This document shows positions 48,057 through 58,000 of a stretch of DNA of 64,000 nt, in pieces. Position 1 is the stretch's first letter. Every line of letters begins with the position of its first letter. Both the position numbers and the translations under genes were made by a program. The notes beneath the pieces are model-generated. The model was given only the letters and a program-made list of their open reading frames with translations. It was not told the DNA's origin and ran no database searches. Origin of the DNA: Legionella brunensis (GTDB lineage: Bacteria > Pseudomonadota > Gammaproteobacteria > Legionellales > Legionellaceae); NCBI RefSeq assembly GCF_001467025.1, contig NZ_LNXV01000004.1:145254-209253 (forward strand). The letters are read 5' to 3'.

Positions 48057-48749
48057 ATTAATATCGCAATCCATTCTTCGTTGCTGTTAATTGTTATGGT
48101 ATTTGGGCTAGGGGTTCGTCATGGATTTGATCTCGATCACCTAGCAACTATTGACTCCATTACAAGAACATTAAAAGCCAATAGCCATCTGTCAAAACGA
48201 GTAGGCTTTTTATTTTCACTCGGGCATGGCATAGTAGTTATTCTAACAAGTTTGTTAATTAGTAATGGTTTTTTTCATGCAGCACTCCCGTTATGGCTTG
48301 AGAGTTTTGGTAATTGGGTATCCATAGTTTTTTTATTTATTTTTGGCTTCCTTACGTTATGGAATCTATCATCGAATGCCCCCACCTATAACTATTCAAT
48401 CAGAAAGATCCCCTTTATTGGACACTCAAGACCATACAACTCTTTTTTAATTATATTAGTGGGGGCATTATTTGCCTTTTCTTTTGATACGTTCACACAA
48501 GTCGTTTTATTTTCGATTTCATTGTCTGGGCAAGTAAAATGGTATTTTTCTATTATTCTGGGAATAACATTTATGTCTGGAATGATGACCTCAGATGGCT
48601 TAAATGGACTTCTTGTTGCCTCATTAATACGATGCGCCGATAAATCTTCAATGACTATTGCACGTTTGATTGGCCTCTTAATTGCTGGTTTTAGCTTAAT
48701 ACTGGGTTTACAAGAGCTTCTTAAACAACTTGTAAACACAAAATTTTAG
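48057..48749 (+). CDS. NiCoT-type nickel/cobalt permease, probably ATT start
   Basis: Membrane protein of the HoxN/NixA family. Helix 2 has the signature RHGFDLDHLATID (H-x4-DH), the metal filter. About six to seven helices follow, for 222 residues from the TTG at 48081. The frame is open further upstream, and AGAGGA (48044-48049) lies seven bases before an in-frame ATT at 48057, so the true start is probably ATT (MNIAIHSSLLLIVM..). The TTG is 31 bases from that site. It diverges from hypA; nickel supply for the hydrogenase is the obvious role. Confidence 0.85.
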   Translation: MNIAIHSSLLLIVMVFGLGVRHGFDLDHLATIDSITRTLKANSHLSKRVGFLFSLGHGIVVILTSLLISNGFFHAALPLWLESFGNWVSIVFLFIFGFLTLWNLSSNAPTYNYSIRKIPFIGHSRPYNSFLIILVGALFAFSFDTFTQVVLFSISLSGQVKWYFSIILGITFMSGMMTSDGLNGLLVASLIRCADKSSMTIARLIGLLIAGFSLILGLQELLKQLVNTKF

Positions 48750-49108
48750 TTTTGAGCCATATAATGAATAGCTTGAATTAGAGCTTCATCAGAGCAATTT
48801 TTATCGGGTATACTTGCTTCGTTACATAATCCACCATGATGCATTAATCCTTTACCAAGCTTCACACTATATAACAAGTAATCTATTGCTGTTTTAAAAC
48901 GAGCCGGATGCCTCTTCGCTTCTATCGATGCATGCTTAAATCTAATATTCCATGCTTTTTTATCAAAAGCAGCAGGAGCTTTTATCGCCTTTGCCAATTT
49001 GGGCGCATGGCAATTTTGACAGGCAATTTCATACGTGGTTCTACCCAAATCATCAGCCGATACAACGGTGCTTACTACACATAATAAAATAACCCATACA
49101 ATTTTCAT
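48746..49108 (-). CDS. Small c-type cytochrome
   Basis: The 120 residues begin with a signal peptide (cut near VSA-DD, residue 18). Haem is bound at C30-QN-C33-H34, and the distal Met may be in GKGLMHHGG. A further Cys pair (LCNEASIPDKNC) resembles cytochrome c5. It is convergent with the nickel permease (four-base overlap) and shares a strand with the OsmC-like gene 36 bases upstream. Confidence 0.8.
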   Translation of the reverse strand: MKIVWVILLCVVSTVVSADDLGRTTYEIACQNCHAPKLAKAIKAPAAFDKKAWNIRFKHASIEAKRHPARFKTAIDYLLYSVKLGKGLMHHGGLCNEASIPDKNCSDEALIQAIHYMAQN

Positions 49109-49144
49109 GTTGTCCTCTTATTTTTATGTTGTCCCATTACTTTT

Positions 49145-49606
49145 TTATATATCAGAAAATGTAGGATTTACTGTTATATTTGCTGTTAAGGCATTAGCGA
49201 CTAAACAATTATTATGGACCTCTGCAAAAAGCTGGCTCACAATCCTCTTATCAGGTCTATTTTCCTGGCCAAACGCAATTACAGGCCGAAGAATCACTTC
49301 AGTAATTGCCTGTTTATCTTTCACTGTCCCTAAAAGACATGTTGCATTATCACGATAACTATCTACGATAAATCCTTTCTTAGCCGTGATAGCTAGAAAA
49401 GTAAGAAGATAACAACTTGAAACAGCAGCTGCCAAAAGCTCCTCTGGCGTATGAAATTGTGGATCTCGTATAAAATCAGGCGATGAACTTACTTCAATCT
49501 TTGGTCCACCATAAAAAAATACCGTATGTGCTCGATTATAAGTTTTATAATCGAAATCTTCTGTTTCACGTTTCCATGCAAGATGAATATTATATTCAGA
49601 CATCAT
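49145..49606 (-). CDS. OsmC-family protein
   Basis: Thiol peroxidase-like fold, 153 residues. Conserved Cys residues are C65 (AAVSSCYLLTF) and C134 (HNNCLVANAL), and the Glu/Arg-bearing blocks TPEELLAAAV and VILRP are present. Subfamilies reduce organic hydroperoxides; this one is closer to the general OsmC/YhfA type than to Ohr. ATG 49606, or 49603. It lies downstream of an FNR-box-like palindrome, 106 bases from the start. Confidence 0.83.
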   Translation of the reverse strand: MMSEYNIHLAWKRETEDFDYKTYNRAHTVFFYGGPKIEVSSSPDFIRDPQFHTPEELLAAAVSSCYLLTFLAITAKKGFIVDSYRDNATCLLGTVKDKQAITEVILRPVIAFGQENRPDKRIVSQLFAEVHNNCLVANALTANITVNPTFSDI

Positions 49607-49711
49607 TACAATCCTTATAATTACTTATCTAGATTTAAAATAATTATTTGTATTTTATTCTTTTAGTTGAGTACCACTGCCTTAAATTTAAATTTAATAA
49701 TGGGATAGTTT

Positions 49712-49725
49712 TTGAGGAAAATCAA
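49712..49725. promoter_or_regulatory. FNR/Anr-box-like palindrome upstream of the OsmC gene
   Basis: TTGAG-GAAA-ATCAA differs from the FNR consensus TTGAT-N4-ATCAA at one base. It is in the 180-base gap ahead of the minus-strand osmC-like and cytochrome genes. In context with hydrogenase genes, oxygen control is credible. A single site found by eye is weak evidence. Confidence 0.4.
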
Positions 49726-49785
49726 TTAATGATATATGTCTATTCGATCGTGTATAATAATGCATAATTGAAACCGAGAATTAGT

Positions 49786-52470
49786 TTAGAACAATAGTTT
49801 TACAGCAATTTGCATTGTTGGATCGTTAATAGCATTTTTTATTGAAAAACCAAGGTTTTTTACTAAAGTAAGCATTGACATGTTGGAGGTCATAATTATT
49901 CCCTCCATCTTTTTTATGTTTTTTGTTCTAGCAGCATCCATTAAGTATGTCAGTAAATGACTCCCTATCCCCTTATTTTGCCATTGATCAGCTACAACTA
50001 AAGCAAATTCACAGGATTGAGAATCAGGCTTGGTAATGTAGCGTGCAATCCCAATAATAGAATCTTGCGTGTTATTTTTGATAACAGCGACCATTGCCAT
50101 TTCTCGATCGTAATCTATCTGTGTGGTTCTCTTTAGCATTTCTGGAGTTAATTCTTGTAAAGCCCCCATAAAACGAAAGCGTTTTGCTTCTGCCGAAAGA
50201 TGACGGACAAAATCCTGCTCCAATATCGCATCCTCGGGGTGAATCGGTCGTACAATCACCGTTGTGCCATCGATTAAGTGCCACTTTGAGATTAAGCGAG
50301 TAGGATAAGGATGGATAGCTAAATGGGCGTAAGGAATTGTTGATTTCTCAAAGTTGATAACTATACGTGCATCCACTGCTATAATTTCTTTCTCATTAAC
50401 AATTAAAGGATTAATATCCATTTCTTGAATTTGTGGTAACTCACATACCATTTCCGAAACACGTAATAGCAAGTCTTCTATTGCTTTTAAATTTACTGCC
50501 GGTTTATTCCGAAACTCCCCCAGAAGTTTGGTGATGCGAGTTCGCGCGATTAGATTTTTTACCAGATACTGGTTTAAAGGCGGTAAAGCAATAGCCCGAT
50601 CTTGCATAATTTCGACAAGACTTCCACCCGCTCCAAAATTAATTGTGGGACCAAAAACAGGATCTTGGATTACACCAATCATAAGTTCCCTATCATTAGG
50701 CGTTTTATACATCTGCTCCACCGTAACGCCTATTATATGAGCATCAGGTTTCATTTTCTTAGCATTCGAAGTCAATTGATTAAAAAACTCACAGACCGCC
50801 TCAGCGTTAGTAATACTTAATTGCACTCCACCAACATCTTGTTTGTGAGTAATATTGGGCGAATAAATTTTCATGACAACTGGAAAGCCAATAGATTCAG
50901 CGGCAATTAGGGCTTCGGCCGCTGTTTGTGCGATAAAAGTAGGAGTAATAGGAATGCCAAAAGCTTTTAATATGGCCTTTGACTCCATCGTGGTTATTAT
51001 TTTACGATGTTCTCTTGCCGCATTTTCTATGATTAACTGAGCCCCTGCAACATCAGCTTGACTCTGATAAATAATTGGCTCTGGAACTTGAAGCAATAAT
51101 TGTTGGTTATGATAATAATCCGACAAATAGGAAAAAGCCCCCACTGCCGTTTCTGGAGTAGTAAATGATGGTATCTTATGTTTTGAAAATAGGGACCACG
51201 ATGATTTGACCTGCTCCTTTCCCATCCAACATACCAAAATCGGTTTATCCGTTTTTTGGCTTAACTCAACCATTTGTTTCGCCACTTTGAGTGGCTGAGC
51301 AATAGAAACTGGCACAAGTATGACTAATAATCCATCACAATTTTCATCATCCAAGCAAGCATCAACAACCTTATAATAACGTTCGGGCGTAGCATCCCCT
51401 AAAATATCGATAGGATTATGGTGAGACCAATGCTTAGGTAACAATGAATTTAAATACGATAAGGTATTGTCAGTTAGGGAAGATAATCGAATATTTAAAT
51501 CGGAAGTACAATCTGCGGCCATCACACCAGCACCGCCTCCATTAGTTATGATCATAAGCCGATCACCTTTAACGCGACGGTTTGATGCGAATACCTCAGC
51601 AGCAGAAAATAATTCTTTTATACTTATTACCCTAACCACGCCAGCACGACGTAAGGCAGCATCAAAAACATCGTCAGTGCCAATCATTGCCCCAGTGTGA
51701 GAGATAGCTGCTTGCGAACCCTGGGAATTTCGTCCAGCTTTAATCGCAATGACAGGCTTCAAACGAGCGGCCGCTCGTAATCCACTCATAAATCGCCGAG
51801 CATGCCGAATACCTTCGATGTAAAGCAAAATGCAGTCTGTTTGAGGATCTAGTGCTAAATAATCAAGTACTTCACCAAAATCAATATCGGCACTATTCCC
51901 CATCGATATTACAGTAGAGAAACCAATTTTCTCCTCAAAAGCCCAGTCTAATATTGCGGCACAAAGTGCTCCTGATTGAGAAACAAAGGCTAAATTACCT
52001 GGTAAAATTGGGCTATTTTCAAACGTTGCATTTAATCCAATACAGGGACGCATAACGCCTAAGCAATTGGGACCAATAAACCGAATTTGGAATTGTCGAG
52101 CCAGCTCTATAATTTTTTGCTCTAACTCTCTACCTTCTTCTGTCTCACCAAAACCCGCTGAAAGAATAACTGCATGATGTATATTTTTTTCCGCACACTG
52201 AGTCATCACCTCAGGAACAGCTGCAGCAGGAGTAACAATAATCACAAGATCAACAGACTGATTGATTTCTTTGATGGAAGAAAAACAAGGTATGTCTTGA
52301 ATTCTTTTATGGTTGGGGTTAACTGGAAACAAAATACCGGAAAAATGAGCAAGTAAATTATTAAATACCTTAGCGCCCACAGAAAAAGGGCTCTCACTAG
52401 CGCCTATTACAGCAATTGAGTGAGGATTAAATAGCTTATCTAGATAGTTTATTTCCATAAAGCTCATCAT
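49786..52470 (-). CDS. ADP-forming acyl-CoA synthetase fused to GNAT acetyltransferase
   Basis: The 894 residues comprise a CoA-binding domain (about 12-135, LFNPHSIAVIGAS), a ligase domain with SHTGAMIGTD (candidate phospho-His), an ATP-grasp domain (about 480-700, FPVVMKIYSPNITHKQDVGGV) and a C-terminal GNAT domain (about 735-894, with a Q/R-x-x-G-x-G/A type acetyl-CoA loop in QWQNKGIGSHLL). This is the layout of Pat/YfiQ lysine acetyltransferases, in which the ligase part usually senses acyl-CoA. Retention of the His leaves catalysis possible. Start 52470 or an ATG 4 codons in. Confidence 0.88.
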   Translation of the reverse strand: MMSFMEINYLDKLFNPHSIAVIGASESPFSVGAKVFNNLLAHFSGILFPVNPNHKRIQDIPCFSSIKEINQSVDLVIIVTPAAAVPEVMTQCAEKNIHHAVILSAGFGETEEGRELEQKIIELARQFQIRFIGPNCLGVMRPCIGLNATFENSPILPGNLAFVSQSGALCAAILDWAFEEKIGFSTVISMGNSADIDFGEVLDYLALDPQTDCILLYIEGIRHARRFMSGLRAAARLKPVIAIKAGRNSQGSQAAISHTGAMIGTDDVFDAALRRAGVVRVISIKELFSAAEVFASNRRVKGDRLMIITNGGGAGVMAADCTSDLNIRLSSLTDNTLSYLNSLLPKHWSHHNPIDILGDATPERYYKVVDACLDDENCDGLLVILVPVSIAQPLKVAKQMVELSQKTDKPILVCWMGKEQVKSSWSLFSKHKIPSFTTPETAVGAFSYLSDYYHNQQLLLQVPEPIIYQSQADVAGAQLIIENAAREHRKIITTMESKAILKAFGIPITPTFIAQTAAEALIAAESIGFPVVMKIYSPNITHKQDVGGVQLSITNAEAVCEFFNQLTSNAKKMKPDAHIIGVTVEQMYKTPNDRELMIGVIQDPVFGPTINFGAGGSLVEIMQDRAIALPPLNQYLVKNLIARTRITKLLGEFRNKPAVNLKAIEDLLLRVSEMVCELPQIQEMDINPLIVNEKEIIAVDARIVINFEKSTIPYAHLAIHPYPTRLISKWHLIDGTTVIVRPIHPEDAILEQDFVRHLSAEAKRFRFMGALQELTPEMLKRTTQIDYDREMAMVAVIKNNTQDSIIGIARYITKPDSQSCEFALVVADQWQNKGIGSHLLTYLMDAARTKNIKKMEGIIMTSNMSMLTLVKNLGFSIKNAINDPTMQIAVKLLF

Positions 52471-52868
52471 TTGCTCAAATGACTCTCTTGATTTTATCCT
52501 TTCCGACCTGAAAAAACCTCACCTACCTGTCGGACACATAGCACCGAAATAGACAAACAATCTCATTCACCCAAGCACCATTCCCCTATGTTACAGATCA
52601 CAATAGCTCGAGTATTTATATTAGAATTACGTCCAGAAGCAAAAATTGAATTCTTTTTATTTTTCGATTACCTAGGGAATCATGGAGGATAATTTCCATG
52701 TTAACAAGAAGTTTTTTTGAGTACCTGGATTTTAAATTTGAAAAGGTGCTCTCATCTCTGTAGCATCCTTTAGCTATTAAAGAAACCCATTACTTATCCT
52801 ATTTGATCACCGAGGACAAGGACTACTCATTTTAATCCACATGACTTCCAAACTAATAGCCTCACTAC
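52471..52868. other. Intergenic gap, no gene
   Basis: About 400 bases with no supported ORF. Short frames such as 52698-52763 (MLTRSFFEYLDFKFEK.., 21 residues) lack ribosome sites. It should contain the promoter of the CoA-ligase/GNAT gene. One TTGAT half-site (near 52803) has no partner. Confidence 0.5.
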
Positions 52869-54218
52869 TCAACATTTTGCTTTTTTTAAGCTATTCTCTT
52901 TGCCGGTACTATGATTAATAAATTTATTGATTTCAGGAATAATTACCTTGCGGAATTTGCTCCCATTAAATAATCCATAATGCCCTACTCCAGCAGCCAG
53001 ATAATATTTTTTCATCGAATTGGGAAGATTCTTACATAAGTCAATGACCGATTTTGTTTGTCCAAGACCAGTAATATCATCTCGCTCACCTTCAATAATC
53101 AAAAGAGACGTATTCTTTATATCCTGTAAGCGTATATCTTTTCCTTTTGATTTATACCGTCCCTTAGTAAGTAACTGCTCCTGAAAAACAGTATTAATCG
53201 TTTGCATGTAGAATTCAGCAGTCAAATCCATTGTTGAAAAATATTCTATGTAGAACTGAATAATTTTAAACGCTTCTTTTCGTTTATTTTCAGCATAATT
53301 ATTAATAGCATTTTTAAGGGACTCTATATGCCTTTGCATATTCATGCTCATGAAACCAGAAAGTTGCATAAATCCCGGATAAACAAGCCTCATAGCCCCA
53401 GGAAAACGGGCAGGGACCATCGAAATCACATTTTGTTTGAACCAATCATCCCCCCTGGAAACAGCCAGCTCATCGACTGCAGTAGGTGATTGACTGGTAT
53501 CAATAGGTCCACCTATCAAAATTGCACAATTAGGTATTTTGGGGTCGTTGTCCGTCGACATTAATGCCAATGCAGCTAATACTGGCACCGTGGGCTGACA
53601 AACTGCCATCACATTAAGATTAGATCCTAATAATTTGAAATAAGAAATGAGGTACTCAATAAAACCATCTAAATCAAATCCGCCTTCTGTTAATGGGACA
53701 TCTCGGGCATTTTTCCAGTCAGTAATGTACACATCATAGAAAGGCAATAAACCTTTAACAGTATCTCTTAGTAAGGTTGCGTAATGACCTGACATCGGCG
53801 CAACCACCAGCATTTTGGGGAAGGTACCCTCTTTCACCCCTCTTTTTCTAAATTGTACTAAATCACAAAAACTGTTTCGCTCAACAATTTCTTCTCTAAT
53901 GTCGTAATAATCATCGCCTATTTTGACATCCATAATATTGAATTTTGGTTTTTCATAGATGTCTGTAATCATGTGATATACATAAAAATACCCCGTCAAA
54001 CCGCGATAAAACTTAATCGGAGTTTGTATCAAATTTTTATAGATTTCATTTTGCATGTCAGAAAGAAATGGATTACTCATGGGTAAGTTCATCGTGTCAG
54101 CTATCCGCTGGAAACGCTTTGAGAGTGTCAGGCAATAATCCGAATAGGGTTGAATAGCCCTCATCGTTAAATCATACCAATTATAAAGTGAACGATTATC
54201 CAGTGGATTGTGCAGCAT
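52869..54218 (-). CDS. phaZ: Intracellular polyhydroxybutyrate depolymerase
   Basis: Hydrolyses stored PHB granules. From ATG 54218 (AAGGAC upstream) it has 449 residues; a longer frame to 54347 adds a non-homologous leader. The nucleophile is a Cys in a lipase-box-like VCQPTVPVL (C207), as in Ralstonia PhaZ enzymes. YITDWKNARDVPL, then the Asp (ERDDITG) and His (GVGHYGLF) sites, complete the alpha/beta-hydrolase triad. PHB is the usual Legionella reserve. A divergent XRE regulator (54346) starts 127 bases away. Confidence 0.92.
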   Translation of the reverse strand: MLHNPLDNRSLYNWYDLTMRAIQPYSDYCLTLSKRFQRIADTMNLPMSNPFLSDMQNEIYKNLIQTPIKFYRGLTGYFYVYHMITDIYEKPKFNIMDVKIGDDYYDIREEIVERNSFCDLVQFRKRGVKEGTFPKMLVVAPMSGHYATLLRDTVKGLLPFYDVYITDWKNARDVPLTEGGFDLDGFIEYLISYFKLLGSNLNVMAVCQPTVPVLAALALMSTDNDPKIPNCAILIGGPIDTSQSPTAVDELAVSRGDDWFKQNVISMVPARFPGAMRLVYPGFMQLSGFMSMNMQRHIESLKNAINNYAENKRKEAFKIIQFYIEYFSTMDLTAEFYMQTINTVFQEQLLTKGRYKSKGKDIRLQDIKNTSLLIIEGERDDITGLGQTKSVIDLCKNLPNSMKKYYLAAGVGHYGLFNGSKFRKVIIPEINKFINHSTGKENSLKKAKC

Positions 54219-54345
54219 GGTGATGTCCTTATTCTTAGCGCAACCTAACTTACGATTAGTATAGGTCATTTCAGAATTTTTTCTTTTCCCTATCTTACCT
54301 GAACAGTTTATAGTTAAGCTATCCAGATCAAACACCCTATTTCTC

Positions 54346-55080
54346 ATGTCGCAAATTGATGATCTTTTTTCAATCCTTAAAGAACAACTTAAACTACAAG
54401 GACTAACTTATAAAGAACTTGCTAAAAGATTAGGTTTATCTGAAGCCAGTGTAAAACGGTTATTTAGCCAAAAAGACATTAACTTGCACCGACTGGAAAC
54501 AATTTGTGAATGTATAGGGCTTAGCTTGTCTGAAGCATTTGAGCTCTTACAAAAAAGAAACAAACCCATCATGCATTTAACTGTAACGCAGGAAGAAGAA
54601 CTTATTAGCAATAAAATGTTACTGCTGGTCGCCATTTGTATCCTCAACCATTGGGCATTCAGCGATATTTTGCATTTTTATAATCTCTCAGAACATGACT
54701 TGATTAGGCAATGTGCCCGTCTTGACCAAATGAAAATCATTGAACTGCAACCAGCTAATCGTTTTAAACGCCTGATTCATGCCGATTTTCATTGGATTGC
54801 GGGGGGGCCTATTCAACGGTTCTTTCAAGAAACGGTACAAAATGATTTTTTTACCTGCCATTTTGACAAACCGGATCAATTATTTTTAGTTCGTAGTGGA
54901 ATGTTAAGTGAACAAGACAATCTAAAATTCCAACAAGCCTTGCAAAAAGTTGCCGATCAATTTGTACAAACCTGTCGCGATACCGTTGATATCGACATTG
55001 ATAAACGCCATGGGACAGCATTAGTTGTAGCCATGCGCCCATGGGTTCCTCATATTTTTGATGATTTAAAAAGAATCTGA
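54346..55080 (+). CDS. XRE-family transcriptional regulator
   Basis: The 244 residues have an N-terminal helix-turn-helix (LTYKELAKRLGLSEASVKRLF, about 20-40) with the XRE layout. A C-terminal 170-residue domain of unknown function is helical and ends RPWVPHIFDDLKRI. The gene diverges from phaZ, so control of PHB breakdown is a natural guess, but no operator was identified. It overlaps the LplT-Aas gene tail-to-tail by 15 bases. Confidence 0.8.
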   Translation: MSQIDDLFSILKEQLKLQGLTYKELAKRLGLSEASVKRLFSQKDINLHRLETICECIGLSLSEAFELLQKRNKPIMHLTVTQEEELISNKMLLLVAICILNHWAFSDILHFYNLSEHDLIRQCARLDQMKIIELQPANRFKRLIHADFHWIAGGPIQRFFQETVQNDFFTCHFDKPDQLFLVRSGMLSEQDNLKFQQALQKVADQFVQTCRDTVDIDIDKRHGTALVVAMRPWVPHIFDDLKRI

Positions 55081-58000
55081 TACTGTCATCACCAACTGCT
55101 TTGCTGATTGATAATCTAACTTGCCATTTCCAAGCTTTGGCAACTCTTCTACTTGTTTAATCTTTTTAGGCAGCATCAATTTCGGTAAATCAGAAGTCAT
55201 GAGTGTTTTCATTAACTCAGTAGCTGATAAGAGCGCTGAATACACTAGTGCCAATTGCTCACCTTTTTTATCATCAGGTACTGCAACCGCCATCACTGCA
55301 GCGTTCTCCTCTTTAATCAATTGCTGCCATTGTTCTTCTAGCTGAGCCAAACTCACCATTTCACCACCAATTTTGGCAAATCGTGAATACCTATCAACAA
55401 TGGTTAGATAACCATCGCTATCCAAACGTCCTTTATCACCCGTTTTGTACCAGATAAAATCGCCCTCTTCTATTAATACCTCTTGTGATTTTTCCGGCAT
55501 ATTAAGATAGCCTTTCATTATTTGAGTACCGCCGATGAGAACTAATCCCTCTTCACCAACAGGTAAATCCTCTAAAGTAAGAGGGTCCACAACTCTGAAT
55601 GCACAACCGGGCAAAGGCAAACCTACTGTACCAGGTTTATTAGCGGTATGAATATGCCAATCTTCTGCCGATAAGACATCAGGTAGATTGCAGCTTGCAA
55701 CCGGTGCTACTTCCGTTGCCCCATAGCCTTCATAAATTTCCAGATTAAATTTGCGCTTAAACTCTTGATAGATTTTGGGTGACAATTTTTCAGCACCGGC
55801 AACGACCATACGTAAGGGAGACAACATCATAGGATGGATCGCATTGTTTCGTGCATACAACCCTAAGAAAGTTGAGGTACCACAGAGTAAAGTAACTTTG
55901 TGACGAAAAATGAGTTTAGCAATTGCCAATGAATTGGTTGGATCTGGATAACACACCACGGGAATACTCTTTAGCAAAGGTAATAAAGTAGTCACTGTTA
56001 GACCAAAAGCATGGAATAAAGGTAAGCAATTAAGTATGATGTCTTTTTCTTCCACACCAAAAACACTGGCTACCTGATTGACATTGCTAAGCAGATTACG
56101 ATGAGTCAATTCTATTCCTTTGGGTTTTCCTTCACTGCCACTGCTGAATAAAATAGCTGCCGTATTGTTAATATCTGACTCTTTGATAAAAAGTAGCTTC
56201 AACAACCAGAGCGGTAAGAGTTTTGTCAAAACTAAATTTGCCACTATCGAGAGCTTATTCTGCTGCGGCTGAAAATCCTCTAAATACATAATAGATGTTG
56301 AAGAAAGCAAAGTTTCAAGCTCTATGCCACGCGATTTTATTTTTTCAACAAACAGACGAGAAGTAATAACTGTCTCAATCGATGCTTGCTGTTTGGCCAA
56401 GGTCAATAATGCATCCCCTGTTGTATAATTTAGATTTACAATCGTTTTACCTAAACATAACAAACTAAGATTGGCAATAATTCCACCGGAACTTGCCGGT
56501 AAAAGAATCCCCACATTCTGTTTATTTTTAACCCAAGGTTTTAGTTTTTTATTAAAAAATAAAACCAATGCTAACAATTTGCTATTTGTTAGAGTGGCTC
56601 CATTTTCACTAATGATGGCTGGTACATGCCCCATTTTTTTTGCTTTGTATAACCACTCGGCTTGAATGCTCCCTAACTCGTTGGTTGATAACTTCCAAGA
56701 CTTAATCGATAACTCCCTTACTTTTTGTTGAACGATTTGAGCCTTGCTATCAATACCCATCACTTCGCCGTAAATTACGCTGACTCGTCGATTATTAGAC
56801 TGGATTAGCTTTTTGTAATACCCTGATGCATAAGAAGCTTTAGCCCCCCACAAACCATGAATGTAAAACGGTACAATAACTGCTTTAGCACCTTCGGCTG
56901 CTCGCTCAAAACCGGTACGAAATGCTCCTAATTGACCATTTCTACTTAATCGCCCCTCTGGAAATAAAGCGACCACATCTCCAGCATTCAAAGCTGCATT
57001 GATTTCACGTAATGAATCGTGACTTGCCCCTCGAGCAATAGGAATTACCTTAAATTTTTTAAGTAGCCAATTCAAATACCAGGTTTCATAAATAGAGCGC
57101 TCCATGACAAAGCGAATTGGTCGCGGACATGCAATTTGTAAAATGGCCCAATCGATAAAACTGACATGATTTCCCAACAACAATACACCACCTGTGGAAG
57201 GCAAGTTATCCAGTTGATAAACACTCAAGCGATAAAATTTTGAGGCCACAAAATATATTAAATAACGAATTAATGATTGCGGTAAGGTAATAAGCGTGTA
57301 GATAGCTCCGGCCAAAGTAATCACAAACAAGCCATATAACAAGATTAGGCTGTCCATACCAATAAAGCTAAAAAAGACAGTCAACCCCAAAAATCCAATC
57401 ATAAAGCAGTTTTGCATAAAGTTATTAGCAGAGAGTATTTTCCCGAGTGCTTGTCGCGGTGCATTAAATTGAATAAGAGAGTTTAACGGAACAATTAACA
57501 TGCCCCCGAAAAAGCCATAGCCAAGAAAAAGCAACACGATCCCCACTTGGCTAGAAGTGGATGGCAGAAGAAATAGTCCCAAAGAAATCCCGGCGGTAGC
57601 AACAGGTAATAACCCTGTCTCGACAAAACCTTTCGATACCTTACCTGCATATAGGGCTCCCAATAAAATGCCAATTCCGCCCATAGCCAATGAGCCTTGA
57701 GCAAAAATAACACTAATATTACCGATATGCTCTTTTAGGTATGCACCGTAGCTTGCAAGAAGAACCTGGTTAACTGCCCAAAATATTGATAAGCCAATCA
57801 TGCAGGTAAAGATCACATGGTTTTTGTTGGCTTTGTGCAGATAGCTTTTTAAATAATACCCACGAAAATAATTCGCAGGCTCATAATGTGATTTGGGATC
57901 AGCGGCCTCTTTTTGCGGTAAACGGAAAGTCATTAGTGTTTCCAACAAAGAAAACACGATTAATAAAAAACCTGCTGGCGCAAAGGCTTGCAAGAGGAGT

